Source of the DNA: Nocardioides luteus
GTDB taxonomy: Bacteria; Actinomycetota; Actinomycetes; Propionibacteriales; Nocardioidaceae
Assembly: GCF_015752315.1 (NCBI RefSeq)
Contig: NZ_JADOVJ010000001.1
Coordinates: forward strand, 4,952,501-5,016,500
Direction of reading: 5' to 3'
Length of the DNA: 64,000 nt
Every line of letters begins with the position of its first letter. The first letter of the stretch is position 1. The notes beneath the pieces were generated by a model. The model was not told where the DNA came from. It saw only the letters and a list, made by a program, of their open reading frames with translations, and ran no database searches. Made by a program: the position numbers and the translations under genes. This document shows, one piece after another, positions 24,891-33,261 of the stretch.

Positions 24891-25922
24891 CTAGGACCGG
24901 GAGCGGAGGCGCGCGTTGGGCAGCGGAGGCGCCGGGATGGGCCTCTGGTGGTTGCCCTCGACCACACCGAAACGCCCCTCGGCCAGCTCCTGGGAGTCCT
25001 CGACCACCTCGCCTCCACCGCGGGTGATCTGGTCCTGCCACTCCTGGCGGTAGGCCACGACCTCGTCGTGCGTACGCCCGACGAAGTTCCACCACATGAT
25101 GATCGACTCGCCGAACGGCGGACCGCCGAGCAGGAGCAGCCGCGTCCACGCCTCACCGGCCTGCAGGACCAGGGTGGTGGCACCCGGAGGCGCGTACGCC
25201 AGCGAGTCCTTCTCCACCGTCGCCGAGGCCGGCCCGGACGGGCCCACGCCGATCATCGAGACCTCGCCGGTGTCCACGAGTACGCCGTGCTCGAACCGGC
25301 TCTCGACCGGGATCTCCAGCCGGGCGCCGGGCTCGAGCAGGATCTCGGCGCCGAGGAGCTCGGAGTGGGTGCGCACGGGGGACGTGGAGCCCAGGAGTGA
25401 CCCCAGGAAGACCCTGACCGTCGCCCCGTCGCCCTCGATCGGCGTCGGGACGTGGTTCTCGAAGGCCGGCTCGACATCGCGGAACTCGTTCGGCAGCGCG
25501 ACCCACAGCTGCGCCCCGTGCAGGACGGTCGCCTCGGGCGTCGAGTTCTCCGAGTGGGAGATGCCGCGCCCTGCGGTCATCAGGTTGACCTCGCCCGGGC
25601 GCACCATCGCCACGGTGCCGACCGAGTCACGGTGCTCGATCTCCCCGGTGAACAGCCAGGAGACCGTCGCCAGCCCGGTGTGCGGGTGGGGCGGCACCTC
25701 CATCCCGCCGGAGACCACGACGTCGTCGGGACCGTAGTGGTCCAGGAAGCACCACGCGCCGATCAGCGAGCGCGAGCGGGCGGGCAGGGTGCGGCGTACG
25801 TTCATCGCCCGAGGACCACCCAGAGGCACGTCTCGCGGAGTGATGATCTGGATCTCGACGCCTTCGTCGCCAGTGCCTCCGACACACTCGACGGGGGTGG
25901 GGTGCGCGTCCAGGTTGGTCAT
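24891..25922 (-). CDS. Pirin family protein
   Basis: A bicupin pirin of 343 residues. The metal site shows P-P-H-P-H-T-G-L-A-T-V, followed by G-E-I-E-H-R-D-S, and G-R-G-I-S-H-S-E in the first cupin. Homologues include quercetin dioxygenases and enzymes of unknown role. It is divergent from the glycosyltransferase at 26025. Start ATG 25922. Biological role not readable from context. Confidence 0.88.
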   Translation of the reverse strand: MTNLDAHPTPVECVGGTGDEGVEIQIITPRDVPLGGPRAMNVRRTLPARSRSLIGAWCFLDHYGPDDVVVSGGMEVPPHPHTGLATVSWLFTGEIEHRDSVGTVAMVRPGEVNLMTAGRGISHSENSTPEATVLHGAQLWVALPNEFRDVEPAFENHVPTPIEGDGATVRVFLGSLLGSTSPVRTHSELLGAEILLEPGARLEIPVESRFEHGVLVDTGEVSMIGVGPSGPASATVEKDSLAYAPPGATTLVLQAGEAWTRLLLLGGPPFGESIIMWWNFVGRTHDEVVAYRQEWQDQITRGGGEVVEDSQELAEGRFGVVEGNHQRPIPAPPLPNARLRSRS

Positions 25923-26024
25923 ACCGCAAACGCTACTCCCGAACGTTCGACCCTGAACCAATACGCCACCTCGCCATGCCGACGTCACATCGAGGTCGCC
26001 GACGGGCTACCTCGATGCCACACG

Positions 26025-27200
26025 ATGTGGCCCGTGCTCATCGCTCAGCTCGCGAACTTCGTCGGCCCCACGTCCGGAGGGATGAAGACGGCTCTGGAGG
26101 CTCTCGCCCGCGGATATGTCGAGGCGGGCCACGACCGGCTTCTCGTCGTCCCCGGCCCGTACGACGCGGTCACCTCGACCGACCTCGGCGAGGTGGTGCA
26201 GCTCAGAGCGCCACGCGTGGGCGGCGGCTACCGGCTCATCATCGAGCCGTGGCGGGTCACCGACGTGCTGACCCGCTACCGCCCGACGAGCCTCGAGGTC
26301 AGCGACAAGTTCACGATGCTGCCGGTCTCGCGCTGGGCCCGGCGGCAGGGCATCGGCACGGTGCTCTTCTCCCACGAGCGGCTCGACGAGTACATGCCCA
26401 CCTACACCGGCATGGACACCACCTCGAAGGTCTCCACCGCGCTGCTCAACCGGATGCTGGTGCGCTCCTTCGACCAGGTGCTGGTCACCTCCGACTACGC
26501 CCGGCACGAGTTCGAGCCGCTGGCGGCGACCGTCGGCTGCCCGATCGCGCAGGTGCCGCTGGGCGTCGACCTGGACTTCTTCCAGCCCTCGCCCGGCCAC
26601 CGCGACGACACCCTGCGGATCGTCCACGTCGGCCGCCTCTCCCGGGAGAAGTCGCCTGATCTCGCCGTCGCCACCGCCGTCGAGCTGCATCGCCGCGGGT
26701 TCGACGTACGGATGGACGTCTATGGCGACGGGCCGCACCGTGCCGAGATCGAGGCGCTCGCCGCCGGCGCGCCGATCGTCTTCCACGGGCACGTCTCCGA
26801 CCGCCACCGGATCGCCCGGGCGCTGGCGGAGGCCGACGTGGCGCTCTCGGTCTGCCCGCGCGAGACCTTCGGGCTCGCCGTCCTGGAAGCCCTCGCCAGC
26901 GGTACGCCGGTGGTGACCGCCGACCGCGGCGGCGCCCGCGAGCTCATCGACCCTCGGTGCGGAGCCTGGGCCCCTGCCCACCCCACCGCGCTGGCCGACG
27001 CGGTGATCGACGTCGCCGAGCGGCCCGTGGCGGCGACCCGTCACGCGGCCCGGGAGCGCGCCGAGCAGTTCCCGTGGTCACGCACGATCGAGCAGATGCT
27101 GGAGCTCCACGAGAGCCTCGCGCAGGAGACCGCGCCGACCTATCTCCTCGCTCGTTCGCGGCAGCGGCAGGCGGCCCGGCGGGCGCGGCGTTACGCATGA
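26025..27200 (+). CDS. Glycosyltransferase, GT4 family (GT-B fold)
   Basis: A 391-residue GT-B glycosyltransferase. The N-terminal acceptor domain has the glycine-rich loop P-T-S-G-G-M-K-T. The donor domain has V-H-V-G-R-L-S-R-E-K-S-P-D, V-Y-G-D-G-P-H and the E-x7-E motif P-R-E-T-F-G-L-A-V-L-E-A-L-A-S-G-T-P-V-V. This resembles retaining GDP-mannose- or UDP-sugar-dependent enzymes of lipoglycan or glycolipid synthesis. Start ATG 26025; GTG 26034 is possible. Acts at the inner face of the membrane by family analogy; acceptor unknown. Confidence 0.86.
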   Translation: MWPVLIAQLANFVGPTSGGMKTALEALARGYVEAGHDRLLVVPGPYDAVTSTDLGEVVQLRAPRVGGGYRLIIEPWRVTDVLTRYRPTSLEVSDKFTMLPVSRWARRQGIGTVLFSHERLDEYMPTYTGMDTTSKVSTALLNRMLVRSFDQVLVTSDYARHEFEPLAATVGCPIAQVPLGVDLDFFQPSPGHRDDTLRIVHVGRLSREKSPDLAVATAVELHRRGFDVRMDVYGDGPHRAEIEALAAGAPIVFHGHVSDRHRIARALAEADVALSVCPRETFGLAVLEALASGTPVVTADRGGARELIDPRCGAWAPAHPTALADAVIDVAERPVAATRHAARERAEQFPWSRTIEQMLELHESLAQETAPTYLLARSRQRQAARRARRYA

Positions 27201-27226
27201 GCCGTTGACTCGTTAGACCGTTCACC

Positions 27227-27478
27227 ATGAGCGATTCAACGAAAGTCACCGCTGAAGCCGACCAGGTAACACTGCCGCAGCCCACTCACTTCGCCGACTC
27301 GTTCGGCCCGGTGTGCAGCGCCTACGGAGAAGATCCGTCGACCACCTACGACTACCGCGCCGTCACCTGCGGCGACTGCCGGCACGCCGCGCCCTACATC
27401 AGCGCCCTGCCTGAGCATCTCAAGCCCAGGTCGACGCGACGGCGCTCCTGGCCGCGGTCGATGCAGGATCGGGCCTAG
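27227..27478 (+). CDS. Small hypothetical protein with CxxC motif
   Basis: An 83-residue protein lying 26 bases after the glycosyltransferase. It has C30 and then C-G-D-C (residues 48-51) followed by R-H-A-A-P-Y, suggesting a metal site or redox pair; the C-terminus is strongly basic (K-P-R-S-T-R-R-R-S-W-P-R). No ribosome site stands out. Its stop overlaps the 3' end of the convergent transporter gene by four bases. Not recognised. Confidence 0.5.
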   Translation: MSDSTKVTAEADQVTLPQPTHFADSFGPVCSAYGEDPSTTYDYRAVTCGDCRHAAPYISALPEHLKPRSTRRRSWPRSMQDRA

Positions 27479-28374
27479 GGCACGTCCGAGTGGGCGCGAA
27501 TCACGGTCGGCTCCGGCTGCACCGGCGTCCACCGCTGCGCCGAGCGTGACCGGGCGAGCCCGACGATCCCGGTGACCAGCAGGGCCCCGGCGCTCACCGC
27601 GACCCACAGCGTGGGGGCGGAGGCGCCGAAGGCGACCACGGCTGCGACGTACGAGACGGTGGGGTTGGTGATCGTCATCGCCGCCATCGCCCAGGGCAGC
27701 GGCCCGGCGGCCAGTGCCGCCTGGGTGAGCACGATGCCGAGGCCGCAGGTGCACAGCAGCCCGTAGAAGGCCGGCAGCGTGAGCAGCCCGACGAAGCCGT
27801 CGGCCGCGGCCCGGTCGGCGGTGATCTTCAGCAGCACCGAGGTGGTCGCGAACGAGCACCCGGCCGCGACCGCCGTGGTCGCCGCCGCGATCGGCGGCGG
27901 GAACCGGTGCGCCACCAGCAGGAGTACGCAGATCACGACCGCCACGCACGCCGCGAAGAGCGCGACACGGCCGACGTCGGCATAGGTCCCGCCGCGATGG
28001 TCGTCGGTGACCAGCAGGATCACGCCGCCGCAGATCGCGGCCCCGCTGACCCAGTCGACGGCCGTCGGCCAGTGGCGCGCGGCGATGGACGCGAAGACGA
28101 GCGCGAAGAGCAGCTGGGTGGGCATCACTGACTGCACCACCGAGACCGACCCGAGGTGGAGCGCGACCGCCTGCACCCCGAAGCCGACGGCGTTGATCGC
28201 CGCGCCGGTGACCCACAGCGGGTTGCGCACCAGCGCCAGCATCAGCTGCTCGACCCCGGAGATCCCGCCGCTGCGGCCGGGCGCGAGAGCGCTGGCGCGC
28301 TGCTGAACGGCAGCGGAGAGCGAGAACAGGACGCATGCGCCGATGGCTAGGCCCACGGCCGCAGCATGATGCAT
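27475..28374 (-). CDS. DMT superfamily (EamA-like) transporter
   Basis: A 299-residue protein with nine or ten hydrophobic helices in two similar halves, as in drug/metabolite transporters. Typical points are L-F-S-L-S-A-A-V-Q-Q-R at the first helix and V-V-Q-S-V-M-P-T-Q-L-L-F-A-L near the third. The sequence is closer to the magnesium/NIPA-like DMT branch than to YdcZ. The C-terminal tail is polar. Substrate unknown. Confidence 0.8.
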   Translation of the reverse strand: MHHAAAVGLAIGACVLFSLSAAVQQRASALAPGRSGGISGVEQLMLALVRNPLWVTGAAINAVGFGVQAVALHLGSVSVVQSVMPTQLLFALVFASIAARHWPTAVDWVSGAAICGGVILLVTDDHRGGTYADVGRVALFAACVAVVICVLLLVAHRFPPPIAAATTAVAAGCSFATTSVLLKITADRAAADGFVGLLTLPAFYGLLCTCGLGIVLTQAALAAGPLPWAMAAMTITNPTVSYVAAVVAFGASAPTLWVAVSAGALLVTGIVGLARSRSAQRWTPVQPEPTVIRAHSDVP

Positions 28375-28443
28375 GCTGCGACGCTAGACCTCCCCAGGAA
28401 AGCCCACCCGCCGCTCACGCGAGCATCGGATGAACCCTGGGGG

Positions 28444-30186
28444 TCAGTTCTTCACCTTCGCGCCCATGATCTCGCCGTACTCGACGCCGAGGACCGACGG
28501 GTCCCCGTCTTGCGGCACCAGGACCGCGACCGTCACCGCCGTCCGGATCGACAGGTTCTTGCCCGCCCGGCTGCGGAACTCGTCGTAGGGCGGGTTCCAC
28601 TCCCACTCGCTGTCCTGACCACCGACGATGGAGTCGGTCGTGAAGTCCAGCATCGCGAGGGCACCCTCGGGTGTCTGCACGATGCGGGTGCTGCTCGCGT
28701 CGAAGGGCTCGGCGGTCGTCCTCACCAGGTCGACACCCATGTCCGAGGCGTACGCCGCGATCTCCTCGCCGGGGTCGGCGAGCTTCTTGAACCCGTCGAG
28801 GCCGTCGATCCTCGTGGGCTTCTCGAGGTAGGCGTCGATCGTGGCCGCGACCTCCTCGACCTGCTTCGTCACCGAGGCGGACGCTGGCGCCGCTCCCTCG
28901 ACCTCGGACGGCACTGCCTTCTTCTTGACCCCGAGGCTGCTGCGTACCTTCCAGGGCGAGAGGGCGTCCTGCTGCTCGTAGACGGCCAGCCGGGTCAGCT
29001 TCCGCTTCCTGTCGCCCTTGACGTTGACCTCGATGACGGCCCACATCGGGTACTCGCTGAGCTGCACCGACCACACCCGTCCCGGCACCGCCCGCCAGGT
29101 CGGCGGGCGGTCGCGGACGTCGAAGCTCTTGTTCGCCGCGGAGGTGAGCTGGTCCTTGGCCAGGACCGGGCCGCTGTCGGCCTCCGTCCACGCCTCGGCC
29201 TTCCACTTCCCGGGCTGATTGGCCTTGATCGCCCTGTTGTTGCGCTTGTTCCAGTCCTTCATCAGGTCCGCGACCTCGTCCTTGCGCAGCGAGACCTTGC
29301 TGACCGGTTCGAGCTCGACGGCCGCAGGCATCGAACAACCGGTGAGCGAGAGCGTCAGTACGCCGACCCCCGCCGCCACGCCCAGGCGGCGGTAGAGCCC
29401 ACCGGCGGGCGGTCGTGGCGGTGCGGGGCGCGCCGGGGCGGGCCCGGTCAGGCCCGGGCGAGCCGGCTGGGCCGGCCGGGTGGGCTGGGCAGGGTGGATC
29501 GGGTGGGTCGGCTGGACGTACGAAGCCGGCGGGCGCGGCGGCTGCCACTCCTCCGGTCGCTCGCGCCTGCCGGTCAGCAGCAGGACCACCGCGCCGACCA
29601 GCAGCAGGGCACCACCGCCGGCGACGCCCAGCGAGGCCGCGAAGATCCCGTCGAGCCGATACCCGAAGGCGAGCTTGATCGGTGCGCCGTCCCGGCTCGC
29701 GGCCAGGAACGAGACCGGCTCGCCCTCGAGCGTCACGTTCAGCTCCTGCGTACCGGAGCCCGAGACCGTCTCGTGCCACCACGGCGCCTGGGAGGCATCC
29801 GGCACCTCGTCCCCCGAGCCCGCGGTGCCGCTGACCCTGGTCAGCGGGGTTCTGGCGATCTCGACGGCCTTGGTGTCCTCGACGACGTCGAGGACGTCGA
29901 CCGGGTTGCCCACCCCGATGTACGTCTCCCCCATCGCCTCCACGCGCACCGTGACCGGGAGCCGGTCGAAGGCGAACGCCTCTGGCGTGGAGTACGCCGC
30001 GCCCTGCTCGATCGGGGTCTCCTTGCCCATCACCACGTCGTCGGGCCCGGCCGCGATGGCCAGACCCGTTCCGAGGAGGACAAGCGGTCCTCCGAGAAGT
30101 CCGAGGAGCACCGCCAGGAAGACCCTGCCGCCCTTCCTCAACCGATCGGGACCAGGGTTCACGGGTGCGTACGTTGCCGAGCTCAT
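28444..30186 (-). CDS. Membrane protein with internal lipobox-like segment and C-terminal extracytoplasmic domain
   Basis: A 580-residue protein of unknown function built of clear blocks: helix 1 at residues 20-46, an external domain at about 47-178, helix 2 at 179-205, a Pro-rich linker at 206-264 (P-T-H-P-I-H-P-A-Q-P-T-R-P), a third hydrophobic segment at 267-283 ending L-T-G-C-S, and a soluble domain of about 295 residues. The third segment looks exactly like a lipoprotein signal and lipobox, but in mid-protein, as if a membrane protein and a lipoprotein had fused. ATG 30186 is chosen for the hydrophilic N-terminus. It is divergent from the secreted-repeat genes. Confidence 0.7.
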   Translation of the reverse strand: MSSATYAPVNPGPDRLRKGGRVFLAVLLGLLGGPLVLLGTGLAIAAGPDDVVMGKETPIEQGAAYSTPEAFAFDRLPVTVRVEAMGETYIGVGNPVDVLDVVEDTKAVEIARTPLTRVSGTAGSGDEVPDASQAPWWHETVSGSGTQELNVTLEGEPVSFLAASRDGAPIKLAFGYRLDGIFAASLGVAGGGALLLVGAVVLLLTGRRERPEEWQPPRPPASYVQPTHPIHPAQPTRPAQPARPGLTGPAPARPAPPRPPAGGLYRRLGVAAGVGVLTLSLTGCSMPAAVELEPVSKVSLRKDEVADLMKDWNKRNNRAIKANQPGKWKAEAWTEADSGPVLAKDQLTSAANKSFDVRDRPPTWRAVPGRVWSVQLSEYPMWAVIEVNVKGDRKRKLTRLAVYEQQDALSPWKVRSSLGVKKKAVPSEVEGAAPASASVTKQVEEVAATIDAYLEKPTRIDGLDGFKKLADPGEEIAAYASDMGVDLVRTTAEPFDASSTRIVQTPEGALAMLDFTTDSIVGGQDSEWEWNPPYDEFRSRAGKNLSIRTAVTVAVLVPQDGDPSVLGVEYGEIMGAKVKN

Positions 30187-30372
30187 CGAGGCCTTCTTCG
30201 TGGGGGTCCCGAGAAGTGGACGCGGCAATCTAGCGTCTCCGGCCTCTCGCGAGAAGCGATTAACCCAGCCGGGCACGGTATTACCGGGCAGTATGGAACG
30301 TTTACGTTGACTTGGTAACCCCGATGCCGTGTCGCTCGGACAACCGGTCGTTCAGTGTCTTTAGCGTCATGA

Positions 30373-30420
30373 AGCGGTCACGGACGTGCCGATGCCGATG
30401 TCGGCCGAACCGTGACCGCT
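30373..30420. other. Perfect 11-bp hairpin upstream of the first repeat protein
   Basis: AGCGGTCACGG (30373-30383) and CCGTGACCGCT (30410-30420) pair perfectly around a 26-base loop, ending just before the shared leader. It could be a regulatory 5' hairpin or an operator; the second paralogue lacks it. Confidence 0.55.
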
Positions 30421-30427
30421 GATGTTG

Positions 30428-30463
30428 TTTCAATTCGAATTGATCGACGAAAGGTATGAAATG
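30428..30463 (+). promoter_or_regulatory. Leader with palindrome CAATTCGAATTG and ribosome site, copy 1
   Basis: Perfect 12-bp palindrome at 30431-30442, then ATCGACGAAAGG (ribosome site) and ATG 30461. Nearly identical to 31310-31345 in front of the second paralogue while flanking DNA differs, so it is conserved for a reason. The in-frame codons upstream of the ATG have no stop back to 30422. Confidence 0.7.
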
Positions 30464-31009
30464 AGCAAGAAGACAGGGCTGCTCCGCCGCGCCGCGGCCG
30501 TCGCCGCCTTCTCGGGTGTCGCCTTCGCGCTGACCACCGGAGCCGCCACGGCCGCTCCGGCCGACGTCGAGGTGCCTGCCGCCTCCTCCGTGACCCCCTC
30601 GGACCTCTCGCCCTCGTCGCAGAAGGCCTGGGAGGACTTCATCCTCGGCGGCTCCTACGTGACCGAGGGTGCTGCCCAGATGGTCAGCGGCGCCTGGGTC
30701 GGTGCCCCGGGCCTGCTCCTCGCCGGTGCCACCGGCGCCCCGCTGACCCCGGAGCAGCTGGCTGCCTGGGAGAACTGGGACGAGGGTGGCCGCAAGATCG
30801 GTGAGGGTGCCGCCATGATGGTCGCCGGCGCCTACGTCGGTGCCCCGGGCATCATCCTCGACCAGATCGCGGGCGGGGCGACCCCGAGCGACCTGTCGCC
30901 GAGCGAGCTCGAGCAGGTCACGTTCCTCATCCCCGAGGACAGCCCGGCTCTCGACGGCGTTCCCACCGAGCAGGTCCCGAACCCGATGGCTCCCCTCGGA
31001 TCCTTCTGA
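30461..31009 (+). CDS. Secreted protein of unrecognised repeat family, paralogue A
   Basis: A 182-residue protein with a signal peptide (K-K-T-G-L-L-R-R then a hydrophobic run, cleavage near A-T-A-A-P, residues 29-33). The mature part has a conserved D-L-S-P-S-S-Q-K-A-W motif and two copies of a segment of about 45 residues: G-A-A-Q-M-V-S-G-A-W-V-G-A-P-G at 70-84 and G-A-A-M-M-V-A-G-A-Y-V-G-A-P-G at 116-130. Each copy is followed by an acidic helix-like stretch. The end is Pro-rich (V-P-N-P-M-A-P-L-G-S-F). There are no cysteines. The mature protein is acidic and small-residue rich; function unknown. The next gene is a close paralogue. AAAGG precedes ATG 30461 by six bases. Confidence 0.85.
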   Translation: MSKKTGLLRRAAAVAAFSGVAFALTTGAATAAPADVEVPAASSVTPSDLSPSSQKAWEDFILGGSYVTEGAAQMVSGAWVGAPGLLLAGATGAPLTPEQLAAWENWDEGGRKIGEGAAMMVAGAYVGAPGIILDQIAGGATPSDLSPSELEQVTFLIPEDSPALDGVPTEQVPNPMAPLGSF

Positions 31010-31309
31010 GCGGCGACATGACTGCTGCCGACCGGTCGTAGCTCCCACCACGGTCCGATCGGCGCCGTCTACAGATGGCCTTGGCGTGCACTCGTGCACG
31101 GCCGGGCCATCTGCGCATTTACGCGCGGTCAGACAACAACGTTGCAGTTTGGCGAAAATTACGTCATTACATTTCTTTCGGCACTTAGTTGACACGAAAA
31201 CAGCCGTGTCGCTTGCCCTGATGACCCTCGATGCTCCTAGCATCTTTTCCCGGATGCGAACGTATCGATGCGTCTGTTATCGGTCCGGGGGTCGCGTCCG
31301 TGCGTGATG
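31010..31309. other. Intergenic region between the tandem secreted paralogues
   Basis: Holds the terminator at 31072-31113, then an AT-richer stretch with TTGACA at 31189-31194 as a possible -35 box. A short hairpin GATGCT/AGCATC followed by TTTT (31230-31248) could act as an attenuator. No coding region is seen. Paralogue B therefore seems to have its own promoter. Confidence 0.5.
31072..31113 (+). terminator. Terminator after paralogue A
   Basis: Outer arms CAGATGGCC (31072-31080) and GGCCATCTG (31105-31113) enclose an inner palindrome GTGCACTCGTGCAC; CGCATTTA follows. Same design as the terminator after paralogue B. Confidence 0.8.
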
Positions 31310-31345
31310 TTTCAATTCGAATTGATCGATGAAAGGTACGAAATG
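31310..31345 (+). promoter_or_regulatory. Leader with palindrome CAATTCGAATTG and ribosome site, copy 2
   Basis: Palindrome at 31313-31324, then ATCGATGAAAGG and ATG 31343. It differs from copy 1 at only two bases between the palindrome and the ATG, and both changes are silent if the leader is read in frame with the gene. Confidence 0.7.
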
Positions 31346-31909
31346 AACATGAAGACAGGGCTGCTCCGCCGCGTCGCGGCCGTCGCCGCCTTCTCGGGTG
31401 TCGCAGTCGCACTGACCACGGGTACCGCCTCCGCAGCCGACGGCACCCACCACAACCGCACCGAGGCCGAGTGCATCAAGGAGAACTCCGCCGGCGCCTC
31501 GGACCTCTCGCCCTCGAGCCAGAAGGCCTGGGCCGGCTTCATCTGTGGCGCCGGTCAGGCGACCGGCGGCGCGGCCCGCATGGTCTCCGGCGCCTGGGTC
31601 GGCGCTCCGGGCCTCATCCTGATGGGTGCCACCGGCGGCGAGCTGAGCCCGGCGCAGAAGAAGGCCTGGGTGAACTGGGACGGTGGCTCGCACCAGGTCG
31701 GCAACGGTGCCGCCATGGTCGTTTCCGGCGCCTACGTCGGTGCGCCCGGCATCGTGATGGACAAGATCATGGGCGGCGCGATGCCGTCCGAGCTGTCCGA
31801 CAGCGAGATGGAGCAGGTCTCGTTCCTGCTCCCGATGGACAACCCGGCTCTCGACGGCCTCCCCGTCGACCAGGTCCCGAACCCGCTGGGTCCGCTCGGC
31901 ACCTTCTGA
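31343..31909 (+). CDS. Secreted protein of unrecognised repeat family, paralogue B
   Basis: A 188-residue paralogue of the preceding gene, near-identical in the signal peptide (M-K-T-G-L-L-R-R-V-A-A-V-A-A-F-S-G-V) and clearly alike over the whole length. The mature N-terminus differs and adds C44 and C68, which could form a disulfide. D-L-S-P-S-S-Q-K-A-W is kept, as are the two repeats (V-S-G-A-W-V-G-A-P-G at 81-90, V-S-G-A-Y-V-G-A-P-G at 127-136) and the Pro-rich end V-P-N-P-L-G-P-L-G-T-F. Function unknown. Sequence differences suggest an old duplication with separate promoters. Confidence 0.85.
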   Translation: MNMKTGLLRRVAAVAAFSGVAVALTTGTASAADGTHHNRTEAECIKENSAGASDLSPSSQKAWAGFICGAGQATGGAARMVSGAWVGAPGLILMGATGGELSPAQKKAWVNWDGGSHQVGNGAAMVVSGAYVGAPGIVMDKIMGGAMPSELSDSEMEQVSFLLPMDNPALDGLPVDQVPNPLGPLGTF

Positions 31910-31964
31910 GGAACATGACCATGGCCGGGTGATCACCCCCTACCGACTGCTCGGCCACGTCACA

Positions 31965-32008
31965 CAGGTGGCCCTGGGCGTGCACACGTGCACAGCCGGG
32001 GCCACCTG
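31965..32008 (+). terminator. Terminator after paralogue B
   Basis: CAGGTGGCC (31965-31973) pairs with GGCCACCTG (32000-32008) around an inner GTGCACACGTGCAC palindrome; CACGTTTTCC follows, giving a U run. Confidence 0.85.
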
Positions 32009-32035
32009 CACGTTTTCCGCCGTGCTCAGGCACGT

Positions 32036-33202
32036 TCAGTCGTACGCCAGAGGCTCCTCGATCACGTCCATCACCGCTCTGGCGACCCAGTAATGGCGGC
32101 CGCCGCGGCCCGACCGGCCGGCGGCCTCGATCCACCCCCGCCGCTCGGCGTCCTGGATCAGGTTGCGCGCGCCCTGGTTGGTCAGGCCGGTCGCGTCCTG
32201 GACCCGCTTGACGGTCAGGTAGGGGTTGGCGAACAGCAGCGTGACCAGCCCGGACAGGTTGGCGCGCGAGGTGGCCGCCTCGTCGAGGTAGGCCTCCCGG
32301 AGCGCGACCAGGCGCTCGGACCGGGTCGTGGCATCCTCGGCCGAGCGCCGCACCGCGGTGAGGAAGAACTGCAGCCACTCCTGCATCTCACCGCGCTCGC
32401 GGACGCTCTGCAGCCGCTGGTAGTAGGTCTGGCGATGCGCCTCGATGTAGCCCGAGAGATAGAGCAGCGGCGTGGTCATCCGCCCCTCCTCCATCAGCAT
32501 CAGGTTGATCAGCAGCCGGCCGATGCGGCCGTTGCCGTCGAGGAACGGGTGGATCGTCTCGAACTGGTAGTGCATCAGCGCGCAGCGCACCAGCGTCGGG
32601 CTGAGGTCGGGGACGTTGACGTACGCCTCCCAGTCGGCGATCAGCTCCGGCAGGTCGGGCGGGAGAGGCGGGACGTACGCGGCGGTGGTGGGGTCGTCGG
32701 TCGGCGAGCCGACCCAGACCGGCATCCGCCGGAACTCGCCGGGGTGGCGCTCGTGGCCTCGGACGCCGGTCAGCAGCGTCTTGTGGAGCTCGAGCACGAG
32801 GCGCTGGCTGAGCGGCCAGCTCTTGATCAGCTCGAACCCCTGGCGGGTCGCGGCGAGGTAGGCCTTGACCTCGGCAACGTCCTCGCTCCTGGTCGCCTGA
32901 CCGCTGGCCTCGTCCTGGAGCACCTCCTCCAGGGAGGTCTGGGTGCCCTCGATCCGCGAGGAGGCGACCGCCTCCTGGGTCAGGTAGGGCCCGATCAGCA
33001 GCTCGGGGTCCTGGATCAGCGCGCTCACACCCTGGAGACGCCCCAACGCGGCGTCGGCGTCCGAGAGCGCCTTCACGGTGAGCGGCTGGAGGGCCAGGTC
33101 ACGCGGGATGTGGGCGGGCAGGTAGTACCAGTAGGCCCACTTGTTGCCCGGCTCGCGGGTCGCCCGGCCGAACTGCGGAGCGTCGTACCTCTCCGGATCC
33201 AT
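32036..33202 (-). CDS. Fic family protein (probable AMP-transferase) with C-terminal winged helix
   Basis: A 388-residue Fic/DOC protein that would attach AMP (or another nucleotide part) to a target hydroxyl. The full active-site motif is H218-P-F-L-D-G-N-G-R-I-G-R229. The N-terminal inhibitory helix S-S-R-I-E-G (residues 81-86) is the S/T-x-x-x-E-G/N type, so the protein can block itself (class II). Residues about 310-370 form a winged-helix DNA-binding domain (L-T-V-K-R-V-Q-D-A-T-G-L-T-N-Q-G-A-R-N-L-I). That architecture and the palindrome in front of the gene suggest autoregulation. ATG 33202 is preferred over GTG 33220. Confidence 0.9.
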   Translation of the reverse strand: MDPERYDAPQFGRATREPGNKWAYWYYLPAHIPRDLALQPLTVKALSDADAALGRLQGVSALIQDPELLIGPYLTQEAVASSRIEGTQTSLEEVLQDEASGQATRSEDVAEVKAYLAATRQGFELIKSWPLSQRLVLELHKTLLTGVRGHERHPGEFRRMPVWVGSPTDDPTTAAYVPPLPPDLPELIADWEAYVNVPDLSPTLVRCALMHYQFETIHPFLDGNGRIGRLLINLMLMEEGRMTTPLLYLSGYIEAHRQTYYQRLQSVRERGEMQEWLQFFLTAVRRSAEDATTRSERLVALREAYLDEAATSRANLSGLVTLLFANPYLTVKRVQDATGLTNQGARNLIQDAERRGWIEAAGRSGRGGRHYWVARAVMDVIEEPLAYD

Positions 33203-33235
33203 GACCGCTGAACTTACCACTCAGATGTGGCTTGA

Positions 33236-33261
33236 GTTGGAAGTTGGCGGGAACTTCCAAC
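33236..33261. promoter_or_regulatory. Palindromic operator candidate for the Fic gene
   Basis: GTTGGAAGTT (33236-33245) and AACTTCCAAC (33252-33261) are perfect inverted repeats six bases apart. Further half-site-like AGTTGG/CCAACT copies follow to 33294. The site lies between the divergent fic and cpdA-like genes, 34 bases upstream of fic. Confidence 0.65.

Noticed and set aside
26720..27285. Short open frames antisense to the glycosyltransferase
   Set aside because: No start signals or recognisable motifs; the coding strand has a full GT4 pattern.
30461..31909. Tandem secreted paralogues as bacteriocins with immunity partners
   Set aside because: No double-glycine leader, no modification or export genes nearby, and both carry ordinary Sec signal peptides.
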